Source: an uncultured Desulfovibrionaceae bacterium
Lineage (GTDB): Bacteria; Desulfobacterota; Desulfovibrionia; Desulfovibrionales; Desulfovibrionaceae
NCBI GenBank assembly: GCA_947037905.1
Contig: CAMQUX010000079.1
Location: forward strand, 1-6,591
DNA length: 6,591 nt
Direction of reading: 5' to 3'
The notes beneath the pieces were generated by a model. That model was not told the origin of the DNA, searched no databases, and was given only the letters and a program-made list of their open reading frames with translations. A program made the translations under genes and the position numbers. Positions 5,465 through 6,591 of the stretch are shown here, in pieces; positions within the stretch are counted from its first letter, which is position 1, and every line of letters begins with the position of its first letter.

Positions 5465-6352
5465 CTAGCCCTCTACTTTATGAAGCAGATAAAAAGTAAG
5501 CTCTGCTTGTGAGTCTTTAATACCAAGCATGTGCGCTTTTAAAATTATTTGCGTGTACTCGTTTGTTTCTTTATTTTTTACTCCGTGCTCGTTTGCAAGC
5601 TCGAGTAAATCTTTTTTTGTTTCTATATCTGTTAGTACAAATTTTGTATCTGCTGGCAAAAATAATAACTCAGCCTGTAAAATTTTCTCCCATGATATTT
5701 TTTTCTGGTTTTCTAATAAGCTTTTCATATTTTCTGATGCGCTTGAAAAATTTACTATATTATCTTCTTTTGATAGCTCTAAAAAATCTGAAAAATCTTT
5801 CTCTAGGTTCGCTAAATTTTCATTTGTAGTTTTTGCACCTTGCAAACACACCTCTTGCTCCCTCGCTAAAAGGAGTTGCAACTGTGCTACAAAAAGATAA
5901 TCTTTTTTATCTATACTATTTTCACCCTTAGTATTTTTATCTCTAGTATTATTAGTACTATTCTCGCCTACACCGTTTTTATCCTCTGTGTTCTTGCCCG
6001 TGCTATTCTCGCCTATCTCATTCTTATTCGTAGTATTTTTACTTGTGCTATTTTCATCTAAGCCACAAAGTATCTTATAAAGAGAATCTAAATCTTCTCC
6101 TTTATTAAATACTTTTTGGGTCGCAACAAGGCTACTTAATATATCCATTGGATGATTAAATTGTTCTGCATAGGCAGATATTTCTGCTATAAGTTTTCGT
6201 GCAATTTCAGGCTCAATAGGGAGATTTTCTGCTCGGTAACATGCAGTATTTGTATTATTATCGTAACCCACATCGAAAAAAAAGACTTGCTCGTCTAAGA
6301 AAATTGATGTTTGTTCGCTCATTGTTAGTAAAAAAGGAAAATGTAAAAACAT
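5465..6352 (-). CDS. Hypothetical protein with internal Asn/Thr/Lys-rich repeats
   Basis: I do not recognise this 295-residue protein. The start at 6352 is chosen because GGAG (6359-6362) sits 6 nt upstream. The reading frame extends to an ATG at 6433, but that start has no ribosome site and a TATAAT (6395-6390) lies within the extension. The N-terminal part (about 1-95) has a compact pattern including FFFDVGYD and YRAENLPIEPEIARKLI. Residues about 100-152 form an acidic-polar repeat of roughly 15 residues beginning ENST (three copies and a shorter ENSI copy). The rest is predicted helical, with LLFLPADTKFVLTDIETKK near 230-248. Apart from a short hydrophobic stretch at the extreme N-terminus (MFLHFPFLLT) I see no membrane segment or catalytic motif. 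It is coupled to the HAD gene and divergent from tatA. It may be a lineage-specific protein with a variable linker. Confidence 0.82.
   Translation of the reverse strand: MFLHFPFLLTMSEQTSIFLDEQVFFFDVGYDNNTNTACYRAENLPIEPEIARKLIAEISAYAEQFNHPMDILSSLVATQKVFNKGEDLDSLYKILCGLDENSTSKNTTNKNEIGENSTGKNTEDKNGVGENSTNNTRDKNTKGENSIDKKDYLFVAQLQLLLAREQEVCLQGAKTTNENLANLEKDFSDFLELSKEDNIVNFSSASENMKSLLENQKKISWEKILQAELLFLPADTKFVLTDIETKKDLLELANEHGVKNKETNEYTQIILKAHMLGIKDSQAELTFYLLHKVEG
5924..6055 (-). repeat. Coding minisatellite, 15-codon repeats
   Basis: Three degenerate in-frame units lie at 6055-6011, 6010-5966 and 5965-5924 (45, 45 and 42 nt), with a shortened fourth start at 5923. Each begins Glu-Asn-Ser-Thr and ends near Gly, for example ENSTSKNTTNKNEIG and ENSTGKNTEDKNGVG. 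Units 1 and 2 match at about 30 of 45 bases by eye. The low-complexity polar composition indicates a flexible linker. Confidence 0.8.
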
Positions 6353-6358
6353 AAGATA

Positions 6359-6362
6359 CTCC
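6359..6362 (-). promoter_or_regulatory. Ribosome binding site deciding the start of the hypothetical gene
   Basis: GGAG on the minus strand, 6 nt before the ATG at 6352-6350. The alternative starts at 6433 and 6322 have pyrimidine-rich upstream sequence and no such site. Confidence 0.7.
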
Positions 6363-6389
6363 AGTAATTTTCTCTTTAAAATAATGCTT

Positions 6390-6395
6390 ATTATA
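6390..6395 (-). promoter_or_regulatory. Candidate -10 box for the hypothetical-HAD transcript
   Basis: A perfect TATAAT on the minus strand (6395-6390) lies about 40 nt before the chosen start. No good -35 box is found at 16-18 bp, so the promoter is tentative, possibly needing an activator. It supports a start inside 6352 rather than 6433. Confidence 0.35.
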
Positions 6396-6405
6396 GTAAA
6401 GTTGC

Positions 6406-6434
6406 TTGACCTCTTAGCATTGTAAGGGTACATA
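6406..6434 (+). promoter_or_regulatory. Candidate promoter of tatA
   Basis: TTGACC (6406-6411) is followed by 17 bp and TACATA (6429-6434). The -35 box is good and the -10 box is poor (3 of 6). It would give a leader of about 25 nt that includes the strong ribosome site. It is placed back to back with the minus-strand TATAAT, so the two divergent transcripts would start within about 50 bp of each other. Confidence 0.3.
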
Positions 6435-6452
6435 TCTAAAAAGATACAATAC

Positions 6453-6457
6453 GGAGG
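6453..6457 (+). promoter_or_regulatory. Strong Shine-Dalgarno of tatA
   Basis: GGAGG lies 6 nt before the ATG at 6464. It is the strongest ribosome site in the window and fixes the tatA start. Confidence 0.85.
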
Positions 6458-6463
6458 TTTATT

Positions 6464-6591
6464 ATGTTCGGATTAGGCATGACAGAAATTTTAATTATTA
6501 TTGCAATAGTTGCCCTTATCTTTGGTTCTAAAAAACTTCCTGAAATTGGAAAAGGGCTTGGACAAGCTCTACAGAATTTCAAAAAAGCATC
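6464..6591 (+). CDS. tatA: Sec-independent protein translocase subunit TatA (partial, 3' end cut)
   Basis: The visible 42 residues are the conserved part of a TatA/TatE protein. There is a very short periplasmic start (MFGLGMTE), one membrane helix (about 8-20, ILIIIAIVALIF), the FG hinge (F20-G21), and the start of the amphipathic helix with SKKLPEIGKGLGQALQNFKKA. Glu8 is the polar residue at the start of the helix where E. coli TatA has Gln. TatA oligomerises with TatBC to move folded proteins bearing twin-arginine signals across the inner membrane; in anaerobes with periplasmic hydrogenases and reductases these cargoes matter greatly. The P-E-I-G-K-G-L-G pattern favours TatA over TatB. The gene runs off the window at 6591; whether tatB or tatC follows cannot be seen. 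It is divergent from the hypothetical-HAD pair. Confidence 0.95.
   Translation, partial: MFGLGMTEILIIIAIVALIFGSKKLPEIGKGLGQALQNFKKA

Noticed and set aside
5529..6061. Hydrophobic plus-strand frames opposite the hypothetical gene
   Set aside because: Apparent membrane segments arise from the complement of Lys/Asn/Glu-rich codons. They are shadows with no start signals.
6353..6433. N-terminal extension of the hypothetical protein to an ATG at 6433
   Set aside because: There is no ribosome site before 6433, a TATAAT lies within the extension, and a good GGAG precedes the ATG at 6352.
1..6591. Mobile element, CRISPR array or defence system
   Set aside because: No transposase, integrase, spaced direct repeats, nuclease or toxin gene is visible. 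The lone XRE regulator is not enough to propose one.

Overview
This window comes from an AT-rich bacterial chromosome. The IlvB, IlvN and IlvC proteins, the class I (short) ketol-acid reductoisomerase and the gene order yggT-ilvB-ilvN-ilvC resemble what I recall from Desulfovibrionaceae (sulfate-reducing deltaproteobacteria). The low G+C would fit a host-associated member such as a Lawsonia-like or gut lineage. The taxonomic call is an inference from remembered protein patterns and synteny, not a search result.

Layout: bases 1-154 are an AT-rich control region with two TATAAT hexamers and a symmetric array of AATATC/GATATT half-sites. It lies in front of a small XRE-type DNA-binding regulator (155-424, +). 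Bases 425-691 hold no convincing gene. A 53-bp almost perfect palindrome (692-744) acts as a shared terminator between this regulator and the convergent minus-strand operon. That operon, transcribed right to left, is yggT (4368-4075), ilvB (3977-2283), ilvN (2267-1776) and ilvC (1756-764). The ilvBNC genes are packed 15 and 19 nt apart. Together they condense pyruvate (or pyruvate plus 2-oxobutyrate) to acetohydroxy acids under feedback control by the small subunit, then isomerise and reduce these to the dihydroxy acids on the way to valine, leucine and isoleucine. The YggT-like membrane protein upstream is probably cotranscribed, but no link to amino acid synthesis can be read from its sequence.

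Bases 4369-4537 are the operon's upstream region and include a candidate promoter with a 12-bp A/T homopolymer in its spacer. A second minus-strand pair follows: an unrecognised 295-residue protein (6352-5465) with internal 15-residue Asn/Thr/Lys repeats, then a HAD-family phosphatase (5460-4810, GTG start, 4-nt gap). Its 3' region carries three 19-bp tandem repeats and ends at a bidirectional terminator (4538-4582). The right edge holds the start of a divergent tatA (6464-6591, +), encoding the pore-forming subunit of the twin-arginine protein export system, cut by the window end.

Overall this is mostly ordinary core metabolism. I see no phage, transposon, CRISPR, tRNA or rRNA. The points worth a second look are mostly non-coding: the long palindrome, the 19-bp repeats, the possible phase-variable spacer and the regulator's operator array. 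The reductoisomerase cofactor loop and the repeat-bearing hypothetical protein are the coding-sequence items of interest.
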